Assembly (NCBI GenBank): GCA_018697195.1
Contig: CM031864.1
Coordinates: 28,343,962-28,407,961 of the forward strand
From: Certhia americana
Lineage: Eukaryota; Chordata; Aves; Passeriformes; Certhiidae
Length of the DNA: 64,000 nucleotides
Reading direction: 5' to 3'
In this document: in pieces, positions 34,201-41,665 of the stretch
How positions within the stretch are numbered: the stretch's first letter is position 1
Layout: every line of letters starts with the position of its first letter
Notes under the pieces: model-generated
Database searches by the model: none
The model's input: the letters and a program-made list of their open reading frames with translations, nothing else
What the model was told of the DNA's origin: nothing
Position numbers and translations under genes: made by a program

Positions 34201-35971
34201 TCCAAATTATCCCAACACATTGGAGATATTATAATGCCCTGTACACAGCACTGATGTCCTTTTCTCTTTTCTCCTTCCTCTTCTGTTCAGTCCAGAAACA
34301 CCAAAGAATAGGCCCTGGCCATCCTGATCACATAGCACCATCAAACTCAGGCTGGAACCAGGAATGACACAGGTTTTTAACAATGGTCATGAAGATCAAA
34401 CATCCTTTGGGTGAACCCAGCTCCTGCTCACACTTCCTAAATGCAAACAAGGAGCCAATGCTGCACAGAGCACTACTACCCAGGAGTGTGGGCAGGAGAG
34501 AACCCTGTATACATGCAAGCCTTGGGAGAAGAACCCATGCTGAGGAAAGCATCCCTTCTTCTGCAAGCTACCTCCATCCCCAGACCCAAAGGATGAGCCC
34601 ATACCTCTGTCATCCTGCCATGCCACTGGCTGCCACTGGTGGCTTTGGTAGGGATAGCCTTTCCCATAGCCAGCTGCAGGATACTGCCAGTGGGGATCTT
34701 CGTACCCCTGCCTGGAAAACGACACAACACACTCAGCTGGGGAAGAAAGGTTCTGGGGCTACATCTAGGGTCCCTCGTGCTTGGGACATTTGGAGGCAGA
34801 AAAGGTGATGGAAATAAAGCCGGGTCCCCTGCTCAGTGGCAGGGCCAGAAACACACCTGGAAGGAGCAGGAAGATGTTTGGATGCTTTGCCATCCCCACC
34901 TTTGAGAAAGCTGTGCACTGCAGTTTCAGGTGATGCCCAGTTTTATAGAATCCAAGCATAGTTTGTGTTGGAAGAGACCTTTAATGGTAATCTCATTTCA
35001 ACCCCTGCCATGGACAGGGAGACCTTCCACTAGACCAGGGTCCTTTAAGTCCTGTATAACCTGGCCTTTAACACTTCCAGGGATGGGGCAGCCACAGCTT
35101 CTCTGGGCAACCTGTGCCAGAGGATCACCACCCTCAGAGAGAAAATTTACTTCCTAATATTCCATCTGCATCATACAACCTCAGCACAAAACCCCACGCA
35201 CTGACTCCATAATTCACAGAGGGCAATAACTCAGGCAAATCAGCCCAGATTTGCTGGAAGCTCTTTCTCAGTACTGAGAGCATCCTCCAGCCCACATTTT
35301 ATCTGTACATTCTCCACTGTTTCAGCAGCTGAGCTTGCAGGCTGCCTCTTGCTCTTATATTACCGCTTGTATTTTTATTGTTCACCTTGCACTTAGGAAA
35401 AAAGAACTGCATTTTATCAAATCTGTAAGAAAAATTCACCTCGGGACTAAGACGGAGCTTGTCAAACAGCAACCACAGAAGTCACAGTTTTAAGAAGAAA
35501 TCAGAGCTGCAAATGCTACACAGCCTTAAATGTAGAAGTCATGGGGCTGCTTGAATAGCTGGACATCACCTACTGACACGCTGTGTCCCAATTCAGCCAC
35601 AAGGGCAGGACCCATGAGCAGTGAAATGGGTAATTCTTATTTTAAGAATGTTTCCATGAAGAGGGATCAAAGGGATCTCACCTGGAGTAGGGCCGGCTGG
35701 GGTAGCTGCTGTCATAGTGCTCAGTGTGGGAAGCTGGCCTGTGGGTGTCACTCCCGGTATGGTGGCCCTCATTCCAGGGTTGGTGGCCCTCATCCTGGGG
35801 ATGACCAGGGAGGTGTCTCCTGTGCCAGGAGCTGGGGCGAGGAGCCTGCCCTGTGTGCAGGAGCTGCCGCCGGAGTGGTGCTGGGGGGCTCTGGTGCCCC
35901 TCTGCCCATGACCCCTGGGCTGCTGGCCTCTCCCGGGCCTGGGGCGGCTGGACAGGGGCCCAGGGCTCCAT
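16193..35971 (-). CDS. SEC16B: SEC16B, ER exit-site scaffold (gene-level entry, 24 coding exons)
   Basis: SEC16B is the short vertebrate Sec16 paralogue. It is a peripheral membrane protein of ER exit sites that organises COPII assembly with SEC13/SEC31 and SEC23, and is also implicated in export of peroxisomal membrane factors. Joining 24 exons gives 2931 nt, that is 976 residues plus a stop, with no in-frame stop and compatible phases at all 23 junctions; human is about 1060. The N-terminal third is Tyr/His/Pro-rich and presumably disordered. The central conserved domain runs from about residue 230 to 700, with the Sec16 mid-region near 255-370 and the helical ACE1/Sec23-binding part near 430-665. 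It carries near-identical family strings such as [18 protein letters not shown] and [11 protein letters not shown]. The C-terminal part is acidic, Ser-rich and diverged. Introns carry CR1 copies at 18.8, 23.5, 24.4, 25.5, 27.3, 28.5, 30.4, 33.1 and 34.9 kb, a 55-bp tandem duplication (23353-23462) and a GATAGT repeat (30290-30355). The transcription start and far upstream exons were not identified. Extra or alternative exons, especially between 19.3 and 22.0 kb, cannot be excluded. Confidence 0.93.
16572..16640 (-). CDS. SEC16B: SEC16B coding exon 23 (residues 934-956)
   Basis: Encodes [20 protein letters not shown] then VSQ, aligned with human LPPPALKGAVPLYNPSQVPQ. Acceptor GGTCCTTCCAG, donor CAG|GTGAGA, phase 0. 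Confidence 0.92.
16923..16964 (-). CDS. SEC16B: SEC16B coding exon 22, 42-nt microexon (residues 920-933)
   Basis: Encodes [14 protein letters not shown], similar to human HQAGLGLSLTPSPES at the same place. Acceptor CCATCTCACAG, donor CCG|GTAAAT, phase 0 at both ends, so it could be skipped without a frameshift. Confidence 0.72.
17803..17910 (-). CDS. SEC16B: SEC16B coding exon 21 (residues 884-919)
   Basis: Encodes [20 protein letters not shown] then an acidic Ser-rich tail; human has [20 protein letters not shown]. The aromatic-basic motif is a clear SEC16B signature. Acceptor ATTTCCCAG, donor CAG|GTAGGG, phase 0. Confidence 0.93.
18075..18212 (-). CDS. SEC16B: SEC16B coding exon 20 (residues 838-883)
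   Basis: Encodes [20 protein letters not shown] then [20 protein letters not shown]. The pattern matches the human RPRSISESSASSAKEDEKES acidic phospho-type segment. Acceptor GTCTGATGGCAG, donor AAG|GTGAGC, phase 0 at both ends. Confidence 0.88.
18496..18566 (-). CDS. SEC16B: SEC16B coding exon 19 (residues 814-837)
   Basis: A 71-bp exon reading [20 protein letters not shown] then STEQ. Acceptor CTGCTCCACAG, donor CAG|GTGAGT, phase 1 in and phase 0 out. Homology is weak; phase and splice sites support it. Confidence 0.75.
18805..19003 (+). repeat. CR1 LINE 3' fragment in a SEC16B intron
   Basis: Recognised from the CTGTGAGGGTGGTAAAGCCC, GGTTGCCCAGAGAAGCTGTG and final CCAACACAAACCATTCTGGG-type blocks in CR1 sense orientation. 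Confidence 0.88.
19034..19291 (-). CDS. SEC16B: SEC16B coding exon 18 (residues 728-814)
   Basis: A 258-bp open exon: [23 protein letters not shown], then Pro-rich sequence ending [10 protein letters not shown]. Acceptor GGTTTTTTGCAG, donor GCAG|GTAAGT, phase 1 at both ends. It corresponds to the poorly conserved Pro/Gln-rich linker of mammalian SEC16B. A CR1 copy ends only about 30 bp beyond its donor. Confidence 0.82.
21326..21398 (-). CDS. SEC16B: SEC16B coding exon 17 (residues 704-728)
   Basis: Open frame [20 protein letters not shown] and LRTAG between a good acceptor (TTTTCCTCTGCAG) and donor GCAG|GTAAAT. Phase 0 in and phase 1 out fit both neighbours. I cannot align it to human SEC16B, so support comes from splice signals, frame and the perfect phase chain only. 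Confidence 0.7.
22036..22149 (-). CDS. SEC16B: SEC16B coding exon 16 (residues 666-703)
   Basis: Encodes [20 protein letters not shown] and [11 protein letters not shown], equal in order to human LAEKLKLSDPLVLE and LEPDWLAQLR. It ends the conserved domain. Acceptor GGTCCTGCAG, donor GAG|GTAAGA, phase 0. The intron before it spans 2.9 kb and holds a 55-bp tandem duplication and two CR1 fragments. Confidence 0.93.
23353..23462. repeat. Perfect 55-bp tandem duplication
   Basis: Two adjacent identical 55-bp units (23353-23407 and 23408-23462) begin GTCTGAAGGAGTTGTTTAGA. It lies in the intron between SEC16B exons 15 and 16. Perfect identity points to a recent event or an assembly artefact. Confidence 0.9.
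23540..23620 (+). repeat. CR1 LINE 3'-end fragment
   Basis: GAACTAGATGATCTCTAAAG and CCCTTCCAGCCCAAACTATT form a typical CR1 3' terminus in sense orientation. Confidence 0.88.
24443..24576 (-). repeat. CR1 LINE 3' fragment
   Basis: TCATAGAATCACAGAATGG then GTTGGAAGGGACCTTAAAG and GGTTGCTCAAAGCCCCATCC are reverse-complement CR1 blocks. Confidence 0.9.
25096..25236 (-). CDS. SEC16B: SEC16B coding exon 15 (residues 619-665)
   Basis: Encodes [31 protein letters not shown] and [10 protein letters not shown]; human has [20 protein letters not shown]. The donor AGG|GTGAGT was preferred over GTG|GTGAGG six bases earlier because it keeps the human spacing to the next exon. Both choices stay in frame, so a two-residue NAGNAG-like difference is possible. 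Confidence 0.92.
25451..25600 (-). repeat. CR1 LINE 3' fragment
   Basis: CATAGAATCCTAGAATTG, GGTTGGAAGGGACATTAAAA and GGTTGCTCCAAGCCC are reverse-complement CR1 blocks, lying between SEC16B exons 14 and 15. Confidence 0.9.
25900..26005 (-). CDS. SEC16B: SEC16B coding exon 14 (residues 583-618)
   Basis: Encodes [20 protein letters not shown] and PESFLLPFQ, close to human FATTEAIQRTEIFEYCQMLG. Acceptor TTCCCCCACAG, donor CAG|GTAGTG, phase 0 out. Confidence 0.93.
26196..26307 (-). CDS. SEC16B: SEC16B coding exon 13 (residues 546-583)
   Basis: Encodes [20 protein letters not shown] and [12 protein letters not shown]; human has [15 protein letters not shown] and LLGSSHS. Acceptor CTCCCATCCAG, donor CG|GTGAGC, phase 2 out. 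Confidence 0.93.
26835..26952 (-). CDS. SEC16B: SEC16B coding exon 12 (residues 507-546)
   Basis: Encodes [20 protein letters not shown] and [10 protein letters not shown]; human has [18 protein letters not shown] and GDTLAG. Acceptor CTCCCTCCAG, donor TTGG|GTGAGC, phase 1 out. Confidence 0.93.
27068..27149 (-). CDS. SEC16B: SEC16B coding exon 11 (residues 479-506)
   Basis: Encodes [20 protein letters not shown] and RIPQAAL. Acceptor CTCCTCACAG. The donor that keeps the family reading frame and length is CTG|GTCTGT, which is weak; a better-looking GTGAGC lies 5 bp downstream but would shift the frame. See findings. Confidence 0.85.
27261..27540 (-). repeat. CR1 LINE 3' fragment
   Basis: About 280 bp of reverse-complement CR1, from AGAATCCAAGAATGGATTGA through the CTCACCACCCTCAGAGGGGA block to CCTCCCTGTCCTATCACTCC. 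Confidence 0.9.
28092..28189 (-). CDS. SEC16B: SEC16B coding exon 10 (residues 447-479)
   Basis: Encodes [20 protein letters not shown] and [12 protein letters not shown], almost identical to the human protein. It belongs to the helical ACE1-like unit that binds SEC13. Acceptor TCAACTGCAG, donor GG|GTAAGT, phase 2 out. Confidence 0.95.
28540..28592 (+). repeat. CR1 LINE 3'-end scrap
   Basis: TTTAAGGTCCCTTCCAAAGC then CATTCTAGGACTCTG is a short, diverged CR1 3' terminus in sense orientation. Confidence 0.7.
28840..29070 (-). CDS. SEC16B: SEC16B coding exon 9 (residues 370-446)
   Basis: At 231 bp this is the longest exon of the conserved domain. It contains [35 protein letters not shown] and [20 protein letters not shown], all strongly conserved in SEC16 proteins. 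Acceptor CCTTTCCTAG, donor AAA|GTAAGT, phase 0 at both ends. Confidence 0.95.
29588..29723 (-). CDS. SEC16B: SEC16B coding exon 8 (residues 324-369)
   Basis: Encodes [16 protein letters not shown] and [14 protein letters not shown], the human REDVHKVDIMTFCQQK and LLWQLLVLLCRQNG. Acceptor TGCTGCTGTAG, donor GGG|GTAGGT, phase 0 out. Confidence 0.94.
30290..30355. repeat. GATAGT hexamer repeat
   Basis: About ten imperfect copies of GATAGT/GATAACTCAGT, flush against the 3'-end side of the CR1 copy that follows. It may have grown from the CR1 tail, whose short terminal repeats often expand. Confidence 0.85.
30356..30865 (-). repeat. CR1 LINE 3' fragment (about 0.5 kb)
   Basis: The longest CR1 piece in the window: TCAGAATCATAGTATGGTCT at the terminus, then the GGGCACCTTCCACTAGACTA, GGCAACCTGAGGCCTTACTA and AGACTTGCTCCAACAGTTCC blocks, continuing into the sequence just upstream of the usual truncation point. 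It sits in the intron between SEC16B exons 7 and 8. Confidence 0.88.
31384..31445 (-). CDS. SEC16B: SEC16B coding exon 7 (residues 304-324)
   Basis: A 62-bp exon encoding [20 protein letters not shown], matching human VILNDSEEQEEMRSFSGPL. Acceptor GTTTTTTAG, donor CAG|GTATGG, phase 2 out. Confidence 0.9.
32023..32180 (-). CDS. SEC16B: SEC16B coding exon 6 (residues 251-303)
   Basis: Start of the Sec16 mid-region: [20 protein letters not shown], then [15 protein letters not shown], aligned with human PHVPVSFGPGGQLV and ALVELHSME. Acceptor GTCATTTCAG, donor GAG|GTAGGA, phase 0 out. Confidence 0.92.
32517..32658 (-). CDS. SEC16B: SEC16B coding exon 5 (residues 204-251)
   Basis: Encodes [18 protein letters not shown], nearly identical to the human [18 protein letters not shown]. 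Acceptor CTTCCTCGCAG, donor CAG|GTGTAA, phase 0 in and phase 1 out. This begins the conserved part of the protein. Confidence 0.92.
33105..33540 (-). repeat. CR1 LINE 3' fragment (about 0.44 kb)
   Basis: ATTATGGAGTCATTAAGGTT, GGAAAAGCCCTCTAAGA, CTTTGACAACCCTTTTGATG and GAGCCTGATCCCCACCTGGC blocks mark a CR1 variant different from most other copies here. It lies between SEC16B exons 4 and 5. Confidence 0.88.
33772..33883 (-). CDS. SEC16B: SEC16B coding exon 4 (residues 166-203)
   Basis: Acceptor CCACCTGCAG, donor GAG|GTAACC, phase 2 in and phase 0 out. Encodes [20 protein letters not shown] and then a Gly/Glu-rich tail. Sequence conservation is low; the call rests on splice sites, frame and position. 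Confidence 0.78.
34000..34099 (-). CDS. SEC16B: SEC16B coding exon 3 (residues 133-166)
   Basis: Acceptor ATTCTCTCTAG, donor CAG|GTAAAG, phase 1 in and phase 2 out. Encodes [17 protein letters not shown], corresponding to the human DYREQKYLDEHHYENQ region. Confidence 0.82.
34605..34711 (-). CDS. SEC16B: SEC16B coding exon 2 (residues 97-133)
   Basis: Acceptor TTTTCCAG, donor GAG|GTATGG, phase 2 in and phase 1 out. It encodes the aromatic-rich [19 protein letters not shown] stretch followed by WQDDR, matching the Tyr-rich N-terminal region of mammalian SEC16B in composition and position. Confidence 0.85.
34944..35185 (-). repeat. CR1 LINE 3' fragment
   Basis: TATAGAATCCAAGCATAG, GTTGGAAGAGACCTTTAATG and CTCTGGGCAACCTGTGCCAG are reverse-complement CR1 blocks in the intron after SEC16B exon 1. 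Confidence 0.88.
35682..35971 (-). CDS. SEC16B: SEC16B coding exon 1 (residues 1-97)
   Basis: Starts [10 protein letters not shown], aligning with human MELWAPQRLP. It is rich in His, Pro and Gln. A short internal duplication (GAGGGCCACCA twice near 35765-35800) yields [12 protein letters not shown]. It ends YSR within a codon (AG|G) at donor CAG|GTGAGA, phase 2. Confidence 0.88.
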
Positions 35972-36036
35972 CACAAGCTTACCAGCAAAATCCTCTCTGG
36001 TTTTGGGGAGCTTAAGCCCCAAATGGCTTTAGTTGC
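35972..36036 (-). other. SEC16B: SEC16B 5' UTR part of the first coding exon
   Basis: Upstream of the start codon a good 3' splice site (CTTATCATTTGCAG on the - strand) precedes a 65-nt leader without an ATG. This implies at least one non-coding upstream exon at higher coordinates, which I could not place. The start context, GTG before ATGG, is favourable. Confidence 0.5.
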
Positions 36037-36276
36037 CTGCAAATGATAAGTCACAGTGTGTTTGATCTTTTCAACCCCTTCAAAGCCCCCTTTGAAGCTC
36101 ATTGCCAGGTACTCTCTGCTTTCTGGGAGCATCCTGGAAACCCAGGATCCTTTCCAAAATGCCTAGAGGCAAGGAAAAGTCATCTCTACATCTTCCTTAA
36201 CTTGAAGCTCCCCTTAAAACACCAGGATGAAATGGTTTGCCTTTGAAAGCAAAAGACATTCATCTCTCCCCGGAAC

Positions 36277-36540
36277 AAGAATCTCAGAATGATTTGGGTT
36301 GAAAGTGACCTTAAAAAACATCTAGTTCCAAACCCCTGCCATGGGCAAGGACCATTAGACCAGGCTGCCCAAAAGCCCCATCCAACCTGAAGTTGAACAC
36401 TTCCAGAGATGAGGATTTCTCTGGGTAACATGTGCCAGGGCCTCACCACTCTCACAGGAAAGAATTTCTTCCCGATACCTAACCTAAATCTCTCCTTTCA
36501 GTCTAAAACTATCACCCCTTGCCCTATTGTTACAGGCTCT
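36277..36540 (-). repeat. CR1 LINE 3' fragment
   Basis: AGAATCTCAGAATGATTTGG through GGGCCTCACCACTCTCACAG, reverse-complement CR1, about 0.24 kb upstream of the inferred 5' edge of SEC16B coding exon 1. Confidence 0.88.
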
Positions 36541-37617
36541 GCTATAAAATTTGTCCTTATCTTAAAAAGCCCTTTTATACCCAGGTAGCATCCACCTGCA
36601 CTCCCAGTTGCAAAGCACCAGCTCTCACAGCCCCCTCAAGCTGTGAGAGGGTGAGAAATCACCCTCACCTCTGTGACACAGCTGTGAAACCCCATTTGAT
36701 GTACAGTAAGGGAGGGGACAGTGGCAAAGGTTTGAGCAGGACAAGGAGTTTTGCTCAATGAGCAAGCAGGGAGAAATGGAGGTTTGTTCTTGTGAGCTAT
36801 GGGATGGGGGGAAATCAGAGATTTCTTTCTGCCTTTCAGCTCCAGCAAGAATTCCAAGCGAGCACCAGATTCGGTTATAGCAGTATGTATTCTGTATATA
36901 GCAGTATATACAGAAGTAGAAATCCTGAGGAGAGCCCAGGGCAGCACCAGGGTGAAGCCCCAGCTGCCAGAGAGATGTCACCCTCAAGGCCCCCATGTCT
37001 CCTCTTGCAGCATCAGTACCCAAAGTGCCCCCACCACTCCAGGCCTCTCCAATGCAGAGATGGCCAGATGCTGTCTGAACTCCCTTCTCGCTCCTCCCCC
37101 TCGAAGTTTAAGGCACTTTGGGGCAATTTCAGGACTGGAAGACACACAGATCTGAACAGAGGTGGCTCAGTCTGTGTCTTTCTAGGTAACACCCAGGTAA
37201 ACCCTTGCCCCAAACAGCCTCTAGCCACAAACATCCAGGTACCAATTATTTCAGTCCCACCAAGGGCCCACTCCAATTTTTGGCCAGGTGTTCCCACCAC
37301 CATCCCCCCCCCACCCCGCGGCAGCCGCACACACCTGCTCAGAGGCCGCTGGGGCCCTTCCTCTGCTCCCTGTTGCCACTTCCAAAGTCCACTTCCACAT
37401 GGGCCAGTGGGCAAAGGGCAGCCTCTGCTCCTCCGCCCCGTGCTGGCCCCTCACTCGGCTCCCAGGGGATTCCTGCTGCTGTTTGCATCCTGAGGGTCAC
37501 CTTTCCCATCACCTGGGTTTCCTCCCACCCGAGATAAGGAGCACACAGCCCTCCGAACTCAAAAAAAAGCCAGATATTTCTCCTGGAGAGTTTTTTAATG
37601 CCATGAAGTAGGTAGGG

Positions 37618-37905
37618 GCTGATAGTGAGAGGACAAAGGTGAACAGCTTTAAGCTGTAAGAGCAGAGATTTAGATTAGACGTTAGGAGGGAATTCTTCAC
37701 AGTGAGGGTGGTGACGCCCTGGCACAGGGTGCCCAGAGAAGCTGTGGCTGCCCCTGGATCCCTGGAAATGTTGAAGGCTAGGCTGGATGGGGCTTGGAGC
37801 AGCCTGGGATAGCGGAAGGTGTCCCTGCCCGTGGCAGGAGATGGAATGAGATTATCTTTAAAGTCCCTTCCAACCCCAACTGTTCCAGGACTTTGTGAAT
37901 TGTCT
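37618..37905 (+). repeat. CR1 LINE 3' fragment
   Basis: Sense CR1 with TTAGATTAGACGTTAGGAGG, CACAGTGAGGGTGGTGACGC and CCCTTCCAACCCCAACTGTT blocks; its 3' end lies close to the (AAT)n tract. Confidence 0.9.
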
Positions 37906-37929
37906 TCCTCAATACATCCTCACATATCT

Positions 37930-37978
<49 letters not shown>
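37930..37978. repeat. (AAT)n microsatellite
   Basis: About sixteen uninterrupted AAT units about 25 bp beyond a CR1 3' end. Length variation is likely. Confidence 0.95.
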
Positions 37979-37980
<2 letters not shown>

Positions 37981-38943
37981 GAAACCTGACTGGTTTAATT
38001 CAGATCCAGCTACAGGTCAAGCAAATAATGTCCATCCCACCATGTACTGCCCGGGGCAGAATTCAGACAGGATGGAGCTGGGCTCCAGCACTGCCTCATC
38101 TCAGTCATTAGAGCACTATAATGCCCTTGTTTTCTAAGTGACTAGAGAGTCCTGAACTCCCCATTGCAACTTAAAAATTAAGGCAAATGATGTCATAGAA
38201 AACCACATTAAAAACTAGATATAAGGTCAATCATCTGCCACCCAGCAGTTTAGTGATGTCTCACCTTCTCCGCCGTTCCCAGAGCCTCCAAATTACCTCC
38301 ACTGTAACACCACAGCAGTGACTGATTTGGGATTCATAGGCAGGAGAGTTTGCTTTGCTTCATGGTGGCACTGTCAGAACCCCCCTCCTTTAATGTTGTT
38401 GAAAGACTACATTTATTATAGCTTCAGACCTTGAAATTTCCACCCTGCTGGGAGAGTAAGAAATTTTCCCTGGTGATCTTGAGAAATAAGCACTTGGTCT
38501 CTGCAGAATTCAAGATTCCAAGTAAAAAAATATCCTTAGCACTCAACCATACAGAAATCCGACTGGGAGAAACACAAACCAGGGCAGAACTGTCTTTGTG
38601 CTGCTGAGCTGCTGCAGTAGAATGAAATTAAGCATCTCCTCTTCATTTCATAGCAGCCCTTCAAAACTTCAGGAATTTTTGAAGCAAAAGGTCTGTTATG
38701 GACAGATCAGGTCTCAGGGGAAGCAAGAAAGATCCCTAGAAACTATGAGAGTCACAGTTTAAAAATACACAAATTGATAGCATATTTCATAAAAATAAAT
38801 AACATAATTCCACTTGGTTTCTGGCTAATAATTTTAGTTTTTTAGCCAAGAGGTGACTGCTGTTTTCCAGCCTGTTTTCTAGCAACAACACAAATCTATA
38901 CTGGGAGCCTGCAGGCCTCAATCAGCATCACATAAAGATGCTG

Positions 38944-39178
38944 AAAAGAGGAGTCAATTGAAATTAGATATAAGGAAGGAGTTTTTTACCATGAGAGTGG
39001 TGAGGCCCTGGCACAGGCTGCCCACAGAAACTGTGGATTCCCCATCCCTGGAAGTGTTGAATGCCAGGTTGGATGGGGCTCTGAGCAACCTGATCTGGTT
39101 GAAGATGGCCCTGCTCACTTGCAAGGGGAGCTGGACTGGATGACCTTTCCAACCCAAACTACTCCACCTCTATGATCC
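38944..39178 (+). repeat. CR1 LINE 3' fragment
   Basis: GAAATTAGATATAAGGAAGG, GTGAGGCCCTGGCACAGGCT and CCTTTCCAACCCAAACTACT mark a CR1 3' end in sense orientation. Confidence 0.9.
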
Positions 39179-41613
39179 TCAGGCTGCTGTTCCCAGCATA
39201 ACCTGTGAGGTTTGGTTTACAAGGAAGATTTGGGAGTTTGTCCTGCATTAAAGCAGCTGTAACTTGTGATGCTTGTGTCTGAGATGTGTGGAAACTCTTT
39301 CTTCTCTTGCTAGGGAAGAGGTGAGAAACTCTACCAGCAACGTAAAGCTTTCAGCAGAAGTGGTTTTAAATGGATGGGGAACACCAACTTTAAGGTAAAA
39401 GCAAGAAAGTGTGTTGGAAAAGGAAAGGGCCAAGGAATGGAGCTGGGGAATGTAAAGTGACAGAAGAAGAAACATAGAAAAAGGCTCAGACGGGTGAGAA
39501 AGAGGGGAAGAAAAGGATAACCTTTTCATGTCATCACATCTAGCCAAGAAATTACTATTTTAAAGGAGTCACAGCTTTCTTGGAAATCGAAGCCCTGTGC
39601 CCTAGGACTGCCATCAAGCTTACAGGACTATTGCAATGCAGACAGCATATGCATACAGATAACATTTGTCACAGAGCCGAAGGGACACCACTATCATGTT
39701 AAAACATCACATTTTTCTGCTTTAAAAGATTTCCCAGGTGTTGTTACAGTAACAAGATTAGGTGGAAAATATTTTTCTTCATGCCCTCAGTGTGTTTGTA
39801 CAGCTCCCTGGGGCCCTGATCACAGACAGCCCCAGGCTCTCAGGTCAGTCCTTCACAGCTAACCCAACCTCATCTGAAACCTTTGTAACCCAAGAGTAGA
39901 AATTCAAGTGGCTTCAGTACCTGTAGTTCTTTTGAGGTGATTTATGCTGTTTCTATTTGGTTCTGAGATGAGTTTTTTAGGTTTTCTTAAGCAGAACTGA
40001 TAGGAAGCTTTGTTAATATCTGAGCTTCAGTCCCCTATAAATGTGAAAAATATGTATGTCCATCCAAGCTGGAATATATATATTTTTATGTATATTTATG
40101 TATATATAAACAAATGCTTTTTATTTTTGGGGGGAGATGTCTTGAGCATCATTCATGGCAGAAATACAAATAGCAAATGAACTACATAAAATGTGAAAAC
40201 TCATCTTAAGTATTCTACACAGCAAAAACATCAGTCCTGAATGTGCTGCCAGCTTTTGAGACATTTGACAGCCTACTTCATGTCACAAAGAGAGCAAGAA
40301 AACAAAACCCACACAGGACTCAGGTTCCCAGCCAGGCTGAGCACCTGCACCATATGGGGAGAGCCCTCATCCCCAGTCAGTCTCAATGGCAGCCAATTAA
40401 TAATTAGCTTGATCAACTCTCCCAGGCTCAGAGGGAAGGAGCTGTGAGAGCCCCTGCTCCAGATAGGGGGTGGCATTTGGATCTTCCCGGGCCATAGGCA
40501 TCCTGGTGGGAGGAAGGTGGTGTCTCCTAAAGCAGCTGAGATTGGGTCTGCTCCCACCTAAAAGCCATTTCATCAGCACCACCCTGTGGGTGTGATCTTG
40601 CCATCACGGCCTCGCTCCACAACCTCCTGCAGCCATTCTGTGAGCTCGAGTTCCCACTGATGGTTTTGCACCTTTCCTTCCCCACATGAGGTTGTTTCCA
40701 GCTTGGATGGACAAAGCTGTCTCTCCCCACCACCCCCCCCGCACACACAGAGCCATGTTCAGCAGCTTCCAGACACACCTATTAATTTTTGGAGACTTAG
40801 GCAAGAATATTAATTGCATTCCAGAGGCATTCAGCATCTGAGAAAAATCATTTTTCTTTTGCGTGAGGAAATAGAGATGCAAAAAGCTGTTATTTGTGAA
40901 ACTCAACACACATCCCCAGTCTGGATGCAGCAGAACCATGACTTCAGCCTTCTGCATGAGCTCCTGTTATGAAACAAATCCCAAAAAACTTCCTAATCTT
41001 GGTCTATTCATCCCCACTTCAGCCAACCCTCCTTAACTCTTGGCTATGAATGCTAAATCCTGGCCACCTGCATCCCCCACCCCTAAAGGAGAGGTTGTGC
41101 AGCTCCTGCATCCTATCATGGCTGGCTCTGCAGCACCCCACCCACCTGCACCCACCATGGGAAAGGATTGGGATGTACAGGGACCCGTGGAGAGACAAGA
41201 GCTAAACCAAACAGCAGTGAGGAGGCCGGAGAGTTTTCAGTATTCAGGTCCTCTCATTTTCCTGTGCAACACCCCTTATGTTTTCCCAGCCATAAAATTG
41301 ATGTTTATCTCGCTTCTAACTGCCTTACAGAGATCATTACACATGCCAAATGCAGCCATTTGTGGATAAAACGAGCACAAGCAGCCTGGAGACTGTCACA
41401 CCACCCCTTCCTGTGCCACATTGCAATGCCTTACAACCTTTAAACTAAAAATTAACATGTAAAACCAAGGGACCCAGAAATATTTGTCAGGCAAATGCAA
41501 AAAAACCAAAACAGAAGTAATCCTTCCCCCTGCCCCACACCACCCCCTGCTCATCCACAGAAAATTCATTTTTAAGTGGGACAAATCCTGCAGCTATCCT
41601 TGTGGCATTAAGT

Positions 41614-41665
41614 TAAAAAAAAAAAAAAAAAAAAAAAGACAACCCAACCAACCAACCGACCAACC
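41614..41665. repeat. Poly(A) run followed by (CCAA)n
   Basis: About 23 A residues, then GACAACCCAACCAACCAACC-type tetramers. Simple sequence, with no adjoining element recognised. Confidence 0.85.
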
